This document shows, one piece after another, positions 50,046 through 60,840 of a stretch of 64,000 nucleotides of DNA; position 1 is the stretch's first letter; every line of letters begins with the position of its first letter. Where the stretch lies: assembly GCA_046295215.1 (NCBI GenBank), contig JBKBNP010000014.1:14696-78695 (forward strand), given 5' to 3'. The notes under the pieces are model-generated. The model saw only the letters and a list, made by a program, of their open reading frames with translations, ran no database searches and had not been told where the DNA came from. The stretch comes from Szabonella sp046295215. Its GTDB lineage: Bacteria; Pseudomonadota; Alphaproteobacteria; Rhodobacterales; Rhodobacteraceae. A program made the position numbers and the translations under genes.

Positions 50046-51038
50046 ATGGAACAGTTCGGAATGGCGGCAGTGACGATCCTTGTGGGAGTCTTTGGCTGCG
50101 TGGGGTATTTCTTTGTCTCCAACATGATGCTCGACCGGATCTATCCCGCCAGCGGGCCGGAGGCGGGGCGCAATATCAACCGGGCTGGCGCGATCCGGCC
50201 CTGGCTGTTCCTGCTGCCCGCGCTGCTGCTGCTGGGGGTTTATCTGGTCTATCCGGTCTTTGTTTCGATCTGGCTGTCCTTCCATGATGCGCGGGGCGAG
50301 AATTTTGTCGGTCCCGCGAATTACGTCTGGCTGGTGAACGACCCTAAATTCCGCGAATCCATGTGGAACAATCTGATGTGGCTGGTGTTCGTGCCGGCGG
50401 CTTCTACCTTTCTCGGGCTGGTTGCGGCGGCGGTGACGGACCGCATCCGCTGGGGCAATTTCGCCAAGGCGATGATTTTCATGCCGATGGCGATTTCCTT
50501 TGTCGGGGCGGCGGTTATCTGGAAATTGATTTACGAGTACCGTCCCGACGGGCAGGAACAGATCGGCGTGCTGAACGCCATTTGGACAGGCATGGGCGGT
50601 CAGGCGCAGACCTGGCTCACCTTGCCGGGCGTCAATTCCTTCCTTCTGATGATCGTGCTGGTCTGGATCCAGACCGGATTTGCCATGGTGATCCTCTCGG
50701 CCGCGCTGCGCGGCATTCCGGAGGAAACCATCGAGGCCTCCATCCTCGACGGCGCTTCGCCCCTGCAGATCTTCTTTCGCATCAAGGTGCCGCAGATCTG
50801 GGGCACGATCCTTGTGGTCTGGACGACGATCACCATCACCGTGCTGAAGGTGTTTGACATCGTGCTGACCATGACCAACGGGCAATGGGGCACGCAGGTT
50901 CTGGCGAACCTGATGTATGACTGGATGTTCCGGGGCAATGACACGGGCCGCGCCTCCACCGCCGCCATCATCATCATGCTGATGGTCACGCCCATCATGA
51001 TCTGGAACATCCGCAACGCCGCGAAGGAGGCCCGCTGA
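50046..51038 (+). CDS. aglF: Alpha-glucoside ABC transporter, permease
   Basis: A 330-residue inner-membrane permease with an N-terminal extra span (about residues 6-26), then WLFLLPALLLLGVYLVYPVF and several further segments. The EAA loop appears as EETIEASILDGASPLQIFF. It pairs with AglG to form the channel. Its last base is shared with the first base of the aglG start codon. The start follows GGGGGAGGCGCTTC. Confidence 0.94.
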   Translation: MEQFGMAAVTILVGVFGCVGYFFVSNMMLDRIYPASGPEAGRNINRAGAIRPWLFLLPALLLLGVYLVYPVFVSIWLSFHDARGENFVGPANYVWLVNDPKFRESMWNNLMWLVFVPAASTFLGLVAAAVTDRIRWGNFAKAMIFMPMAISFVGAAVIWKLIYEYRPDGQEQIGVLNAIWTGMGGQAQTWLTLPGVNSFLLMIVLVWIQTGFAMVILSAALRGIPEETIEASILDGASPLQIFFRIKVPQIWGTILVVWTTITITVLKVFDIVLTMTNGQWGTQVLANLMYDWMFRGNDTGRASTAAIIIMLMVTPIMIWNIRNAAKEAR

Positions 51039-52171
51039 TGGACAATATCGTGGGCACGAAATCCCGGCTGGTCTGGGTGGTGAACCTTTCGGCGCTGGCG
51101 CTGGTGCTGCTCTGGCTGTTCCCGACCTTCGGGCTTTTGCTGTCCAGTTTCCGCGACCGCGACCAGATCACCGCCTCGGGCTGGTGGAAGGCGATGTTTC
51201 CTGCCGAACAGACGCTGCAATACCGCGCGGCGGGGGCGGACGGGGCAACCGAGGAAAACGGGATTTTCGTCATTTCCGGCAATGTGTTCGAGGGCGGCCG
51301 GGGGCGGGTCAAGGCCTTCGGCACCGTGGCGCGGGAGCCCGGGGCATTTGACGCGGGGCAGGTGGTCGCCGTCGGAAACACAGGGGCCGAACTGACCGTG
51401 GCCGAAAGCGGCGATTTCCGCATCACCTCTGCCACCGCCTTCGAGGATGCGCGGGGGATGCGGATTTTCGTGACCTCCGTGACGCCGCCAAGATTTACCT
51501 TCGAGAACTACGGCCGCGTGCTGGGGGCCGAAGGGCTGGGCCGGGCCTTTCTGAACACGATGACGGTGTCGATCCCGGCCACGGTCATTCCCATCCTTGT
51601 GGCGGCCTTTGCGGCCTATGCCCTGGCATGGATGGAGTTTCCGGGCCGCGCGCTGCTGGTGGCGGGGATCGTGGGGCTGCTGGTGGTGCCCTTGCAACTG
51701 GCGCTGATCCCGCTTTTGAAACTGCACAATGAAATCGGTCTGGGTAAAAGCTATCTCGGCATCTGGCTGGCACATACCGGGTTCGGTCTGCCGCTCGCCA
51801 TCTACCTCTTGCGAAACTACATGGTCGGCCTGCCGCGCGAAATCATCGAAAGCGCGCGGGTGGACGGGGCCACGGATTTCCAGATCTTCCTGCGGATCAT
51901 CCTGCCGCTTTCGTTTCCTGCCCTCGCCTCCTTCGCGATCTTCCAGTTTCTCTGGACGTGGAATGATCTTCTGGTGGCGCTGGTGTTTCTGGGAAATACG
52001 CAGGATCAGCTTGTGATGACCGGGCAGTTGAAGGAGTTGATGGGATCGCGCGGCGGGGATTGGGAGATCCTGGCCACCTCGGCCTTTGTCACCATCGCGG
52101 TGCCACTGGTGGTGTTCTTTGCCATGCAGAAATACCTCGTCCGCGGCCTTCTGGCCGGGTCGGTCAAGTAA
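51038..52171 (+). CDS. aglG: Alpha-glucoside ABC transporter, permease
   Basis: A 377-residue inner-membrane permease. The first span is at about residues 10-35, then a long soluble periplasmic insert of about 120 residues (including AGADGATEENGIFVISGN), then the remaining spans with the EAA loop EIIESARVDGATDFQIFLRIILP. The large insert is a known feature of AglG. It overlaps aglF by one base and is followed 9 bases later by aglA. Confidence 0.94.
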   Translation: MDNIVGTKSRLVWVVNLSALALVLLWLFPTFGLLLSSFRDRDQITASGWWKAMFPAEQTLQYRAAGADGATEENGIFVISGNVFEGGRGRVKAFGTVAREPGAFDAGQVVAVGNTGAELTVAESGDFRITSATAFEDARGMRIFVTSVTPPRFTFENYGRVLGAEGLGRAFLNTMTVSIPATVIPILVAAFAAYALAWMEFPGRALLVAGIVGLLVVPLQLALIPLLKLHNEIGLGKSYLGIWLAHTGFGLPLAIYLLRNYMVGLPREIIESARVDGATDFQIFLRIILPLSFPALASFAIFQFLWTWNDLLVALVFLGNTQDQLVMTGQLKELMGSRGGDWEILATSAFVTIAVPLVVFFAMQKYLVRGLLAGSVK

Positions 52172-52180
52172 CGGAACAAG

Positions 52181-53827
52181 ATGATGGGCATGATGCAAAG
52201 TCTCGACCAACAGGGCCAGCAGACGGACCGCGACTGGTGGCGCGGCGCGGTGATCTACCAGATCTATCCGCGCAGTTTTCAGGACAGCACGGGCGACGGG
52301 ATCGGCGATCTGGCGGGCATCGTGCAGCGCCTGCCATATATCGCGGATCTGGGGGCCGATGCGATCTGGATCAGCCCCTTCTTCACCTCGCCGATGAAGG
52401 ATTTCGGCTATGACGTCTCGGATTATTGCGACGTGGACCCGATGTTCGGCAGCTTGGCCGATTTTGATGCGGTGGTGGCGCGGGCGCATGATCTGGGTCT
52501 GCGGGTGATGATTGATCTGGTGCTGTCGCATACTTCCGACCAGCATCCCTGGTTCCGCGAAAGCCGGGCGAGCCGCGACAATCCGCGCGCCAACTGGTTT
52601 GTCTGGGCCGACCCGAAACCCGATGGCACGCCACCGACCAACTGGCTCTCGATCTTTGGCGGGTCGGCCTGGGCCTGGGATGCGCGGCGCGAACAATACT
52701 ACCTGCACAATTTTCTCGCCTCGCAGCCGGATCTGAACTTTCACGAACCGCAGGTGCAGGACGCCCTGCTGGATGTCGCGCGGTTCTGGCTGGATCGCGG
52801 GGTGGACGGGTTCCGGCTCGACACGATCAATTTCTATTTCCATGACCGGCATCTGCGCGACAATCCGCCCCTGCCGAAGGATCAGCGCAACGCCGATACC
52901 GCGCCTGCCGTGAACCCCTACAACCACCAGATGCACCTGTTCGACAAGAGCCAGCCCGAAAACATCGCCTTTCTGGAACGCTTGCGCGCTGTGATGGAGC
53001 CCTACAATGCCGCCGCCGTGGGCGAGGTGGGCGACAGCCAGCGGGGGCTGGAGATCCTGGGCCAATATACCGACGGCGATGCGCGGATGCAGATGTGCTA
53101 TGCGTTTGAATTCCTCGCCCCCGTGCCGCTGACGCCTGCGCGCGTCGCCGAAACCTTTGCCGCCCTCGATGCGGCGGCCCCAAGGGGCTGGGCCTGCTGG
53201 GCCTATTCCAACCATGACGTTGTGCGCCATATCACGCGCTGGAACCTTTCCGATGCCGCGGCAAGGGCTTATGCGACCTTGCTCATGTGCCTGCGCGGGT
53301 CGGTCTGCCTCTATCAAGGGGAAGAACTGGGCCTGCCGGAGGCGGATATTGCCTATGAGGATCTGCAAGACCCCTATGGCAAGGAATTCTGGCCCGAGTT
53401 CAAGGGCCGCGACGGCTGCCGCACGCCGATGGTCTGGCAGGCAGACAATGGCAATGGTGGCTTCAGTGACGGCAGGCCATGGTTGCCCGTCCCTTCGGCG
53501 CATCTGGCGCTGGCACCGTCCGAGCAAGGCGGCAGCGGCAGCCTTCTGGCCCATTACCGCGCCGCGATTGCGCTGCGCCATCGCTGGGCAGCCCTTGCCA
53601 AAGGCGCGCAGACCGGCATGACTGCGCGGGGCGACCTTTTGGCCTTCCTGCGCCAGACCGGCGCGGAGGAGATTTTCTGCGCCTTCAACCTTGGCAATGG
53701 CGAGGTCGAGGCCGATCTGCCGGCTGGCCAGTGGGAGCCGGTCGGCGGGCCGGTCGGGGCCGCGCCGGTGGCAGGGGGCAAGGCAAGGCTCGGACCGTGG
53801 CAGGTCTGTCTTGTGAAACGGATCTGA
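52181..53827 (+). CDS. aglA: Alpha-glucosidase (GH13)
   Basis: A 548-residue GH13 enzyme hydrolysing imported alpha-glucosides in the cytoplasm. AVIYQIYPRSFQDSTGDGIGDLAG is the N-terminal signature; the nucleophile is Asp in VDGFRLDTINF, the acid/base Glu in AVGEVGDS and the third acidic residue in YSNHDVVRH. No signal peptide. It lies within the transporter operon between aglG and the ATPase gene, a standard agl arrangement. Confidence 0.94.
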   Translation: MMGMMQSLDQQGQQTDRDWWRGAVIYQIYPRSFQDSTGDGIGDLAGIVQRLPYIADLGADAIWISPFFTSPMKDFGYDVSDYCDVDPMFGSLADFDAVVARAHDLGLRVMIDLVLSHTSDQHPWFRESRASRDNPRANWFVWADPKPDGTPPTNWLSIFGGSAWAWDARREQYYLHNFLASQPDLNFHEPQVQDALLDVARFWLDRGVDGFRLDTINFYFHDRHLRDNPPLPKDQRNADTAPAVNPYNHQMHLFDKSQPENIAFLERLRAVMEPYNAAAVGEVGDSQRGLEILGQYTDGDARMQMCYAFEFLAPVPLTPARVAETFAALDAAAPRGWACWAYSNHDVVRHITRWNLSDAAARAYATLLMCLRGSVCLYQGEELGLPEADIAYEDLQDPYGKEFWPEFKGRDGCRTPMVWQADNGNGGFSDGRPWLPVPSAHLALAPSEQGGSGSLLAHYRAAIALRHRWAALAKGAQTGMTARGDLLAFLRQTGAEEIFCAFNLGNGEVEADLPAGQWEPVGGPVGAAPVAGGKARLGPWQVCLVKRI

Positions 53828-53841
53828 GGGGGGGAACGGGC

Positions 53842-54930
53842 ATGGCCGATTTGAAACTGGTGAACGTCGAGAAGGCCTATGGCGAGGTCAAGGTTCTCTC
53901 CGGCATCAATCTCGACATCAGGCAGGGGGAGTTGGTCGTCTTTGTCGGCCCTTCGGGATGCGGCAAATCCACCTTGCTGCGGATGATCGCGGGGCTGGAA
54001 AAGATCACCGGCGGCACGCTGGAAATCGACGGTGTGCTGGTCAATGACGTGCCCCCCGCGCAGCGCGGGATTGCCATGGTGTTCCAGTCCTACGCGCTCT
54101 ACCCGCATATGACGGTGCGCGAGAACATGGAATTCGCGCTGAAGATCGCCAAGAAATCCAAGGCGGAAATCGCGGCGGGTGTGGAAAAGGCGGCACATAT
54201 CCTGCAACTGACCCCCTATCTGGACCGCCTGCCCAAGGCGTTGTCGGGCGGGCAGCGCCAGCGGGTCGCCATCGGGCGGGCCATCGTGCGCGACCCCAAG
54301 GTGTATCTTTTCGATGAGCCGCTCTCCAACCTCGATGCCGCACTGCGCGTGGCGACCCGGCTGGAGATTGCGCAACTGAAGGAACAGATGCCCGACAGCA
54401 CGATGATCTATGTCACCCATGATCAGGTGGAGGCGATGACGCTGGCCACCCGCATCGTGGTGCTGGCGGGGGGCGGGATCAGTCAGGTCGGCACCCCGAT
54501 GGAGCTTTACGAACGCCCCCAGAATGAATTCGTGGCGCAATTCATCGGCTCGCCCGCAATGAACCTGCTGGCGGGTGAGGTGGTGGAAACCGGTTCCGTG
54601 ACCGTGGTCCGGCTCGAGGGCGGCGGCAAGGCGCGGTCGGCGGTGCCGACGCAAGCCTCGGACATGGGGATGAAGGTCAATATCGGCGTGCGTCCCGAGG
54701 ATCTGCTGGAAATGACGGGCGATCCGATCTTCACCGGAGAGGTGGAGATTACCGAGGCGCTTGGCGAGGTGACGCTGCTCTATTTCAAGCGGCAGGGGGA
54801 GGGCGCGCAGGTCGTGGCGAAACTGCCCGGCATTCATGCCGGGTTGCGGCACCGCAGCGTCAGCTTGTCCGCCGATCCGGCCAAGGTGCATCTGTTCCAC
54901 AAGGGCCGCTCGCTGCTCTATCGCGGCTGA
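53842..54930 (+). CDS. aglK: Alpha-glucoside ABC transporter, ATP-binding protein
   Basis: A 362-residue ATPase of the MalK/UgpC type. Walker A is GPSGCGKST, the signature is LSGGQRQRVAIGRAI, Walker B is VYLFDEPLSNLDA and the switch His is in YVTHDQVEAM. The C-terminal TOBE regulatory domain is present (NIGVRPEDL). It ends 17 bases from the convergent recJ stop, so the operon ends here. Confidence 0.96.
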   Translation: MADLKLVNVEKAYGEVKVLSGINLDIRQGELVVFVGPSGCGKSTLLRMIAGLEKITGGTLEIDGVLVNDVPPAQRGIAMVFQSYALYPHMTVRENMEFALKIAKKSKAEIAAGVEKAAHILQLTPYLDRLPKALSGGQRQRVAIGRAIVRDPKVYLFDEPLSNLDAALRVATRLEIAQLKEQMPDSTMIYVTHDQVEAMTLATRIVVLAGGGISQVGTPMELYERPQNEFVAQFIGSPAMNLLAGEVVETGSVTVVRLEGGGKARSAVPTQASDMGMKVNIGVRPEDLLEMTGDPIFTGEVEITEALGEVTLLYFKRQGEGAQVVAKLPGIHAGLRHRSVSLSADPAKVHLFHKGRSLLYRG

Positions 54931-54947
54931 GTGCGTGCGCGCGGGCC

Positions 54948-56699
<1,752 letters not shown>

Positions 56700-56765
56700 C
56701 TGCCCGGTCTGCCCCAAGGCGGGGCGGGGCGCAAGTGGGGCCGACGGCACGGCGGTCTGCCCGCG

Positions 56766-56821
56766 CCGCCGGAAGCTGCTGTGGCTGCCTCCGGCGGAGG
56801 TATTTTCGCCAAGATGAAAGT
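56766..56821. repeat. Intergenic hairpin-plus-tail repeat, copy 3
   Basis: CCGCCGGA (56766-56773) and TCCGGCGG (56790-56797) pair perfectly over 8 bp, with an inner AGC/GCT pairing in the loop. The tail GGAGGTATTTTCGCCAAG from 56796 and GATGAAAGTG follow. It lies between glpX and recJ. Same layout as copies at 29.4 kb and 44.9 kb, though the tail varies. Confidence 0.6.
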
Positions 56822-56838
56822 GCGGAGCCCTGTTTGGG

Positions 56839-57804
56839 TCAGCGGGCGGGGCTGCGATAGGTCATGCGGCGCACGGAGCCGGTTTTCGACCGCATCAGCA
56901 GGGTTTCCGTGGTGATCCAGCCCGGTTCGCGCTTGATGGCAGCAAGGATCGAGCCTTGCGTCACGCCGGTCGCGGCAAAGATCACATCGGCTGTCACCAT
57001 TTCATCGCGGGTGTAGATGCGGTTCAGGTCGGTGATGCCGGCCTTTGCCGCGCGGGCGCGTTCGTCGTCATTGCGAAAGAGAAGCTGTCCATAAATCTGC
57101 CCGCCCATGCATTTCAGCGCCGCCGCCGCCAGCACGCCCTCGGGTGCGCCGCCCGAGCCCATATACATGTCGATGCCGGTGACATCGGCCTCGGCGCAAT
57201 GGATCACGCCCGCCACATCGCCATCGGTGATGAGCCGGATCGCAGCCCCGGTTTCGCGCACCCCGGCAATCATCGTCTCGTGCCGCGGGCGTTCGAGGAT
57301 GCAGACGGTGATATTCTCGGCACCGCAGCCTTTGGCCCGGGCCAGCGCATGGACACGCTCGGCCGGGGACATGTCCAGCGTGACGGTGTCAGGGGCATAG
57401 CCCGGGCCGATGGCGAGCTTGTCCATATAGACGTCTGGCGCGTGCAGCATGGTGCCGCGCGGCGCCATGGCGATGACCGTCAGCGCGTTCGGCATGTCCT
57501 TGGCGGTGAGCGTGGTGCCTTCCAGCGGGTCGAGCGCGATGTCGACGGCGGGGCCGTTGCCGGTGCCGACCTCCTCGCCGATATAGAGCATCGGGGCCTC
57601 GTCGCGTTCGCCTTCGCCGATCACCACGACGCCCTTGATGTCGAGCAGGTTCAACTGGTTGCGCATCGCGCTGACGGCGGCCTCATCGGCGGCTTTTTCA
57701 TCACCGCGCCCGACGAGCCGGGCAGAGGCGAGCGCCGCAGCCTCGGACACGCGGGCGAGGCCCAGTGACAACAGGCGGTCCTGAAATTCTGCGGCATCGG
57801 CCAT
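56839..57804 (-). CDS. glpX: Fructose-1,6-bisphosphatase class II
   Basis: A 321-residue GlpX-type phosphatase of gluconeogenesis and the Calvin cycle. The metal-binding motifs are GEGERDEAPMLYIGEEVG and DPLEGTT, and GSGGAPEGVLAAAALK binds phosphate; all are intact. The start follows a GGAGGAACACCC site. In some Rhodobacterales a GlpX-type enzyme also serves CO2 fixation, but nothing in the window indicates that. It is between the GNAT gene and recJ on the same strand. Confidence 0.95.
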   Translation of the reverse strand: MADAAEFQDRLLSLGLARVSEAAALASARLVGRGDEKAADEAAVSAMRNQLNLLDIKGVVVIGEGERDEAPMLYIGEEVGTGNGPAVDIALDPLEGTTLTAKDMPNALTVIAMAPRGTMLHAPDVYMDKLAIGPGYAPDTVTLDMSPAERVHALARAKGCGAENITVCILERPRHETMIAGVRETGAAIRLITDGDVAGVIHCAEADVTGIDMYMGSGGAPEGVLAAAALKCMGGQIYGQLLFRNDDERARAAKAGITDLNRIYTRDEMVTADVIFAATGVTQGSILAAIKREPGWITTETLLMRSKTGSVRRMTYRSPAR

Positions 57805-57900
57805 GGGTGTTCCTCCGTCCCTCTGGGTTTTTCCGTGGTCTAGCGGTTGGGGGGCGGGGCGACAAGCATGGTCGCGCTAACGGGGATGCCGGGCGAGCCT

Positions 57901-58368
57901 TCATCCGGCAGGCAGGAGCAGGCGCATGTCGCAGCGGTGAAGGCCCGGGCCGAAGCCGTTTTCGGTGACAAACGTGGCCCGGAAACCGAATCCCTCGTAG
58001 AAGCCGCGCGTGTGCTGGCTGGTCGAGAGCGTGATCGCGGCAAGGCCGGGGATCGCGCGGACGGCGGCCAGACGGGCCCCGGTCAGCCGGGTGCCGAGGC
58101 GCTGGCCGTGAAATGCGGCATGGATCATGCCCCATTCCAACCTTGCCTGTCTGTCAGTCGGATGGATGATCAGCCCCCCGCATCCAAGAAGCGCGCCTTG
58201 CCCGCACAGCACCAGATAGGGTGTTGCGGGCGCGGGCAGCGTCTCAAGGAAATCGCAGAACTCCGCGCGTTCCGAGGCATCAAAGAATTTCGGCAGATTG
58301 CTCTCGAAGATCGCGAGGCAGGCCTCGCGGTCGGCGGTGCCATAGGGCCGAATGGTCACATCGGTCAT
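57901..58368 (-). CDS. GNAT-family N-acetyltransferase
   Basis: A 155-residue single-domain GNAT protein. The acetyl-CoA-binding region is visible as HGQRLGTRLTGARLAAVRA (the R/Q-x-x-G-x-G/A type loop), and TSQHTRGFYEGFGFR is the usual C-terminal motif. Substrate unknown. It lies 15 bases after hom on the same strand and is likely in the same transcript. Such genes between hom and glpX are variable insertions. Confidence 0.85.
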   Translation of the reverse strand: MTDVTIRPYGTADREACLAIFESNLPKFFDASERAEFCDFLETLPAPATPYLVLCGQGALLGCGGLIIHPTDRQARLEWGMIHAAFHGQRLGTRLTGARLAAVRAIPGLAAITLSTSQHTRGFYEGFGFRATFVTENGFGPGLHRCDMRLLLPAG

Positions 58369-58383
58369 GCGGGTGCGGGCCCC

Positions 58384-59679
58384 CTAGACTTCCTCGATGC
58401 GGATTGCCACCGGGGCGCCGATCATCACGCCGGTCGTGGCAAACTGGTCCAGTGCATGCGCAATATCGGCGGGGGCGGCCTTGTGGGTGACGATCAGGAC
58501 CACGGCGCGGTCGTCCTTCTCTCCCGGTTTGTTCAACTGCCGCATCTGGTCGATGGAAATGCCCGAATCCCCCAGACATGTGGCGATTTTCGCCAGCGCG
58601 CCGGGTTTGTCGAGCAATGTCGCACGCAGGTAATAGGGCGCGGGGGTCGCGGATCTTGCGGCAACGGGTTCGGCGAGGCTCGCGGCGGGCTGGCCGAAAG
58701 TGGGCAGGCGCAGACCGCGCGCAATGTCGATCACATCGCCCATCACCGCCGAGGCGGTCGGGCCTTCGCCAGCCCCCGGACCCCGCAACACGATCTGGCC
58801 GACAGAGTCACCCTCCAGCACCACCATATTGGTGCCGCCCTGCAACTGGCCCAGCGGGCTTTCGGCGGGCACCAGACAGGGGGTCATGCGCTGTTCCAGC
58901 CCCCGGCCCGACATCTGCGCCACGCCCAGAAGCTTGATGTGATAGCCCATGTCATCGGCAAGGTTGATGTCTTCAATCGAGACATTGCCGATGCCTTCAA
59001 GCTCCACCTTGTCAAAGCTGACCCTGGTGCCGAAGGCAATGGCGGCCAGCAGGGAAAGCTTGTGGCCCGCGTCGATGCCGCCGACATCGAGATTGGGGTC
59101 GGCCTCCAGATAGCCCAGTTGCCGGGCTTCCTCGAAAACCACCTCATAGGGCAGGCCCGCCGCCTGCATCCGGGTCAGGATGTAGTTGCAGGTGCCGTTC
59201 ATCACGCCCATGACGCGGCGGATCCGGTTGCCCGCCAGCCCTTCGGTCAGCGATTTGATGACCGGGATGCCGCCCGCCACCGCAGCCTCGAAGCGGATCA
59301 CGTGGCCCTGTGCCTCGGCGGCCTCGGCCAGCGCCTGACCATGATGGGCGAGGAGCGCCTTGTTGGCGGTGACCACATCCTTGCCCGCGGCGATTGCGGC
59401 CTCTGTCGCGGCCTTCGCGGGACCGTCATGTCCGCCCATCACCTCGACGAACACATCCACATCCGGCCTTTGGGCCAGCACGACCGGGTCGCTTTCCCAG
59501 GCATAGGCGGAAAGGTCGGCATCACGGTTTCTGGTCCGGTCGCGGGCGGAGACGGCGGTGATGGTGACAGCGCGTCCGGCGCGCGTCGCAATCAGCTCGG
59601 CGTGGCGCTGCACGATCTTGACCACGCCGATGCCGACCGTTCCCAATCCGGCAAGGCCAATTCGCAGGGGCGCAGTCAT
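58384..59679 (-). CDS. hom: Homoserine dehydrogenase
   Basis: A 431-residue enzyme reducing aspartate semialdehyde to homoserine for threonine and methionine synthesis. The NAD(P)-binding loop GLGTVG is at residues 11-16. The catalytic-domain signature appears as EADPNLDVGGIDAGHKLSLLAAIAFG. A C-terminal ACT domain (YLRATLLDKPGALAKIATCLGD, about 345-425) mediates threonine feedback. ATG 59679 is preferred to 59691 because GGAG lies at the right distance. Confidence 0.96.
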   Translation of the reverse strand: MTAPLRIGLAGLGTVGIGVVKIVQRHAELIATRAGRAVTITAVSARDRTRNRDADLSAYAWESDPVVLAQRPDVDVFVEVMGGHDGPAKAATEAAIAAGKDVVTANKALLAHHGQALAEAAEAQGHVIRFEAAVAGGIPVIKSLTEGLAGNRIRRVMGVMNGTCNYILTRMQAAGLPYEVVFEEARQLGYLEADPNLDVGGIDAGHKLSLLAAIAFGTRVSFDKVELEGIGNVSIEDINLADDMGYHIKLLGVAQMSGRGLEQRMTPCLVPAESPLGQLQGGTNMVVLEGDSVGQIVLRGPGAGEGPTASAVMGDVIDIARGLRLPTFGQPAASLAEPVAARSATPAPYYLRATLLDKPGALAKIATCLGDSGISIDQMRQLNKPGEKDDRAVVLIVTHKAAPADIAHALDQFATTGVMIGAPVAIRIEEV

Positions 59680-59768
59680 CGGGGTCTCCATTCGTCATGC
59701 AGGGCTGGTGGTTGCGCGACTGTTAGCCTGTCCCTGCGAGGCATGCAACGCAGGCGGGAGGGAAGGTT

Positions 59769-60026
59769 TCAGGGTTGCGATACGGGCGTGCGGCGCAGTG
59801 CCGCCGCCCGGGCGCGCAACCGGTCCGCGCGGCCCTCCACGGCGGAAACGCTGGCCTCTGTCGCGCGCGGGGCGGTGTCGAGCGCCAGAAGATCCTCCAC
59901 CGGCACGAGGACGGGCGCGGTCTGGGATGCAGGGAGGTTGCGCTCGGCCCGATGCACCTCGGGAAAATGACCGCAGGAGGCTGCCACGAACAGGGCTGGC
60001 AGAATCGGGAACGGAATACGCGGCAT
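59769..60026 (-). CDS. Small lipoprotein, hypothetical
   Basis: An 85-residue protein starting MPRIPFPILPALFVAASCG: the hydrophobic stretch and VAASC lipobox predict a lipoprotein with a mature part of about 68 residues. The mature part has no recognised motif; it ends in an Ala/Arg-rich helix. A longer frame starting at 60176 would place the signal peptide internally and is rejected. It is upstream of hom on the same strand, 89 bases away, and divergent from the TetR gene. Its ribosome binding site is weak. Confidence 0.6.
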   Translation of the reverse strand: MPRIPFPILPALFVAASCGHFPEVHRAERNLPASQTAPVLVPVEDLLALDTAPRATEASVSAVEGRADRLRARAAALRRTPVSQP

Positions 60027-60113
60027 CTTTGGCCCTGCGATCAGCGGTTCGCGCGACCTTAACCGGGTGGCGGCGGCGGGCGCAAGCTGTCGGGCGCAGC
60101 TTCCCGCTTGAAA

Positions 60114-60127
60114 TGAACGCTCGTTCA
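60114..60127. promoter_or_regulatory. TetR-type operator upstream of the TetR gene
   Basis: TGAACG-CT-CGTTCA is a perfect 6-bp inverted repeat with a 2-base spacer, ending 14 bases before the TetR start codon. Such dyads are typical operators of TetR-family repressors and suggest autoregulation, and perhaps control of the divergent lipoprotein gene. Confidence 0.7.
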
Positions 60128-60141
60128 GATAAAACAGGGCC

Positions 60142-60747
60142 ATGGCACGCAAGACCGGGTCCCATTCCGACATCACAGGCCCGAGGATCCGAGAGGCCGC
60201 GCTGCGGCTTTTCGCGCGCGAGGGTTATGCCGCCGTTTCCATGCGCCGGATCGCGGCAGAGGTGGGGGTGCAGGCGGGGGCGCTCTACCTCTACACGCCC
60301 GACAAGCAGGCGCTGCTGTCCGATCTGATGTCCACACATCTGACCGAGGTGCTGGAGGCGCTGGCGGCACTGCCCGCGCTTGCTGATCCGGTGGCGCGGC
60401 TGGACCAGTTCGCGCGTTTTCACATTACCTACCATCTCGAACGGCCCGAGGCGGTGTTCATCGCCTATATGGAGTTGCGCAACCTGACGCCGGAAAACTT
60501 TGCGGCGGTCGAGACATTGCGCCGCCGCTATGAGCAGGCGTTGCAGGACATTCTGGAGGACGGGCGGGCGCAGGGCGTTTTCCGGGTTGCGGATGTCAGG
60601 CTGGCCACGCTGGCGCTGATTGCGATGATGACCGGGGTGACGACATGGTATCGGGAGGGCGGGCGGCTGTCGCGCGCCGAGGTCGCGGCGCATTATGCCG
60701 ATATGGCGCTCCGCTCGGTCCGGGCGGGCGACCGGGGGACGGGCTGA
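60142..60747 (+). CDS. TetR/AcrR-family transcriptional regulator
   Basis: A 201-residue regulator with an N-terminal TetR HTH (IREAALRLFAREGYAAVSMRRIAAEVGVQAGALYLYTPDKQALL). The C-terminal ligand domain (about 85-190) resembles the TetR_C_24-like group often linked to acyl-CoA metabolism, so the ligand could be a lipid-derived molecule; this is a weak inference. A perfect operator lies just upstream. No obvious target gene cluster is adjacent; murD follows 93 bases later. Confidence 0.9.
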   Translation: MARKTGSHSDITGPRIREAALRLFAREGYAAVSMRRIAAEVGVQAGALYLYTPDKQALLSDLMSTHLTEVLEALAALPALADPVARLDQFARFHITYHLERPEAVFIAYMELRNLTPENFAAVETLRRRYEQALQDILEDGRAQGVFRVADVRLATLALIAMMTGVTTWYREGGRLSRAEVAAHYADMALRSVRAGDRGTG

Positions 60748-60840
60748 CTTCGGTGCAGCCGGCGGGGGCAGGGGCAGGGGACTTGCGCGCCCCGGCTGGC
60801 TGACCCATCTTGCAGCGCATCATCCAGAGAAGGGGACAGC

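Noticed and set aside
50600..53581. Open frame of nearly 1000 codons opposite aglF, aglG and aglA
   Set aside because: It spans three well-defined genes on the plus strand, has shadow-type composition rich in His, Arg and Gln, and no domain.
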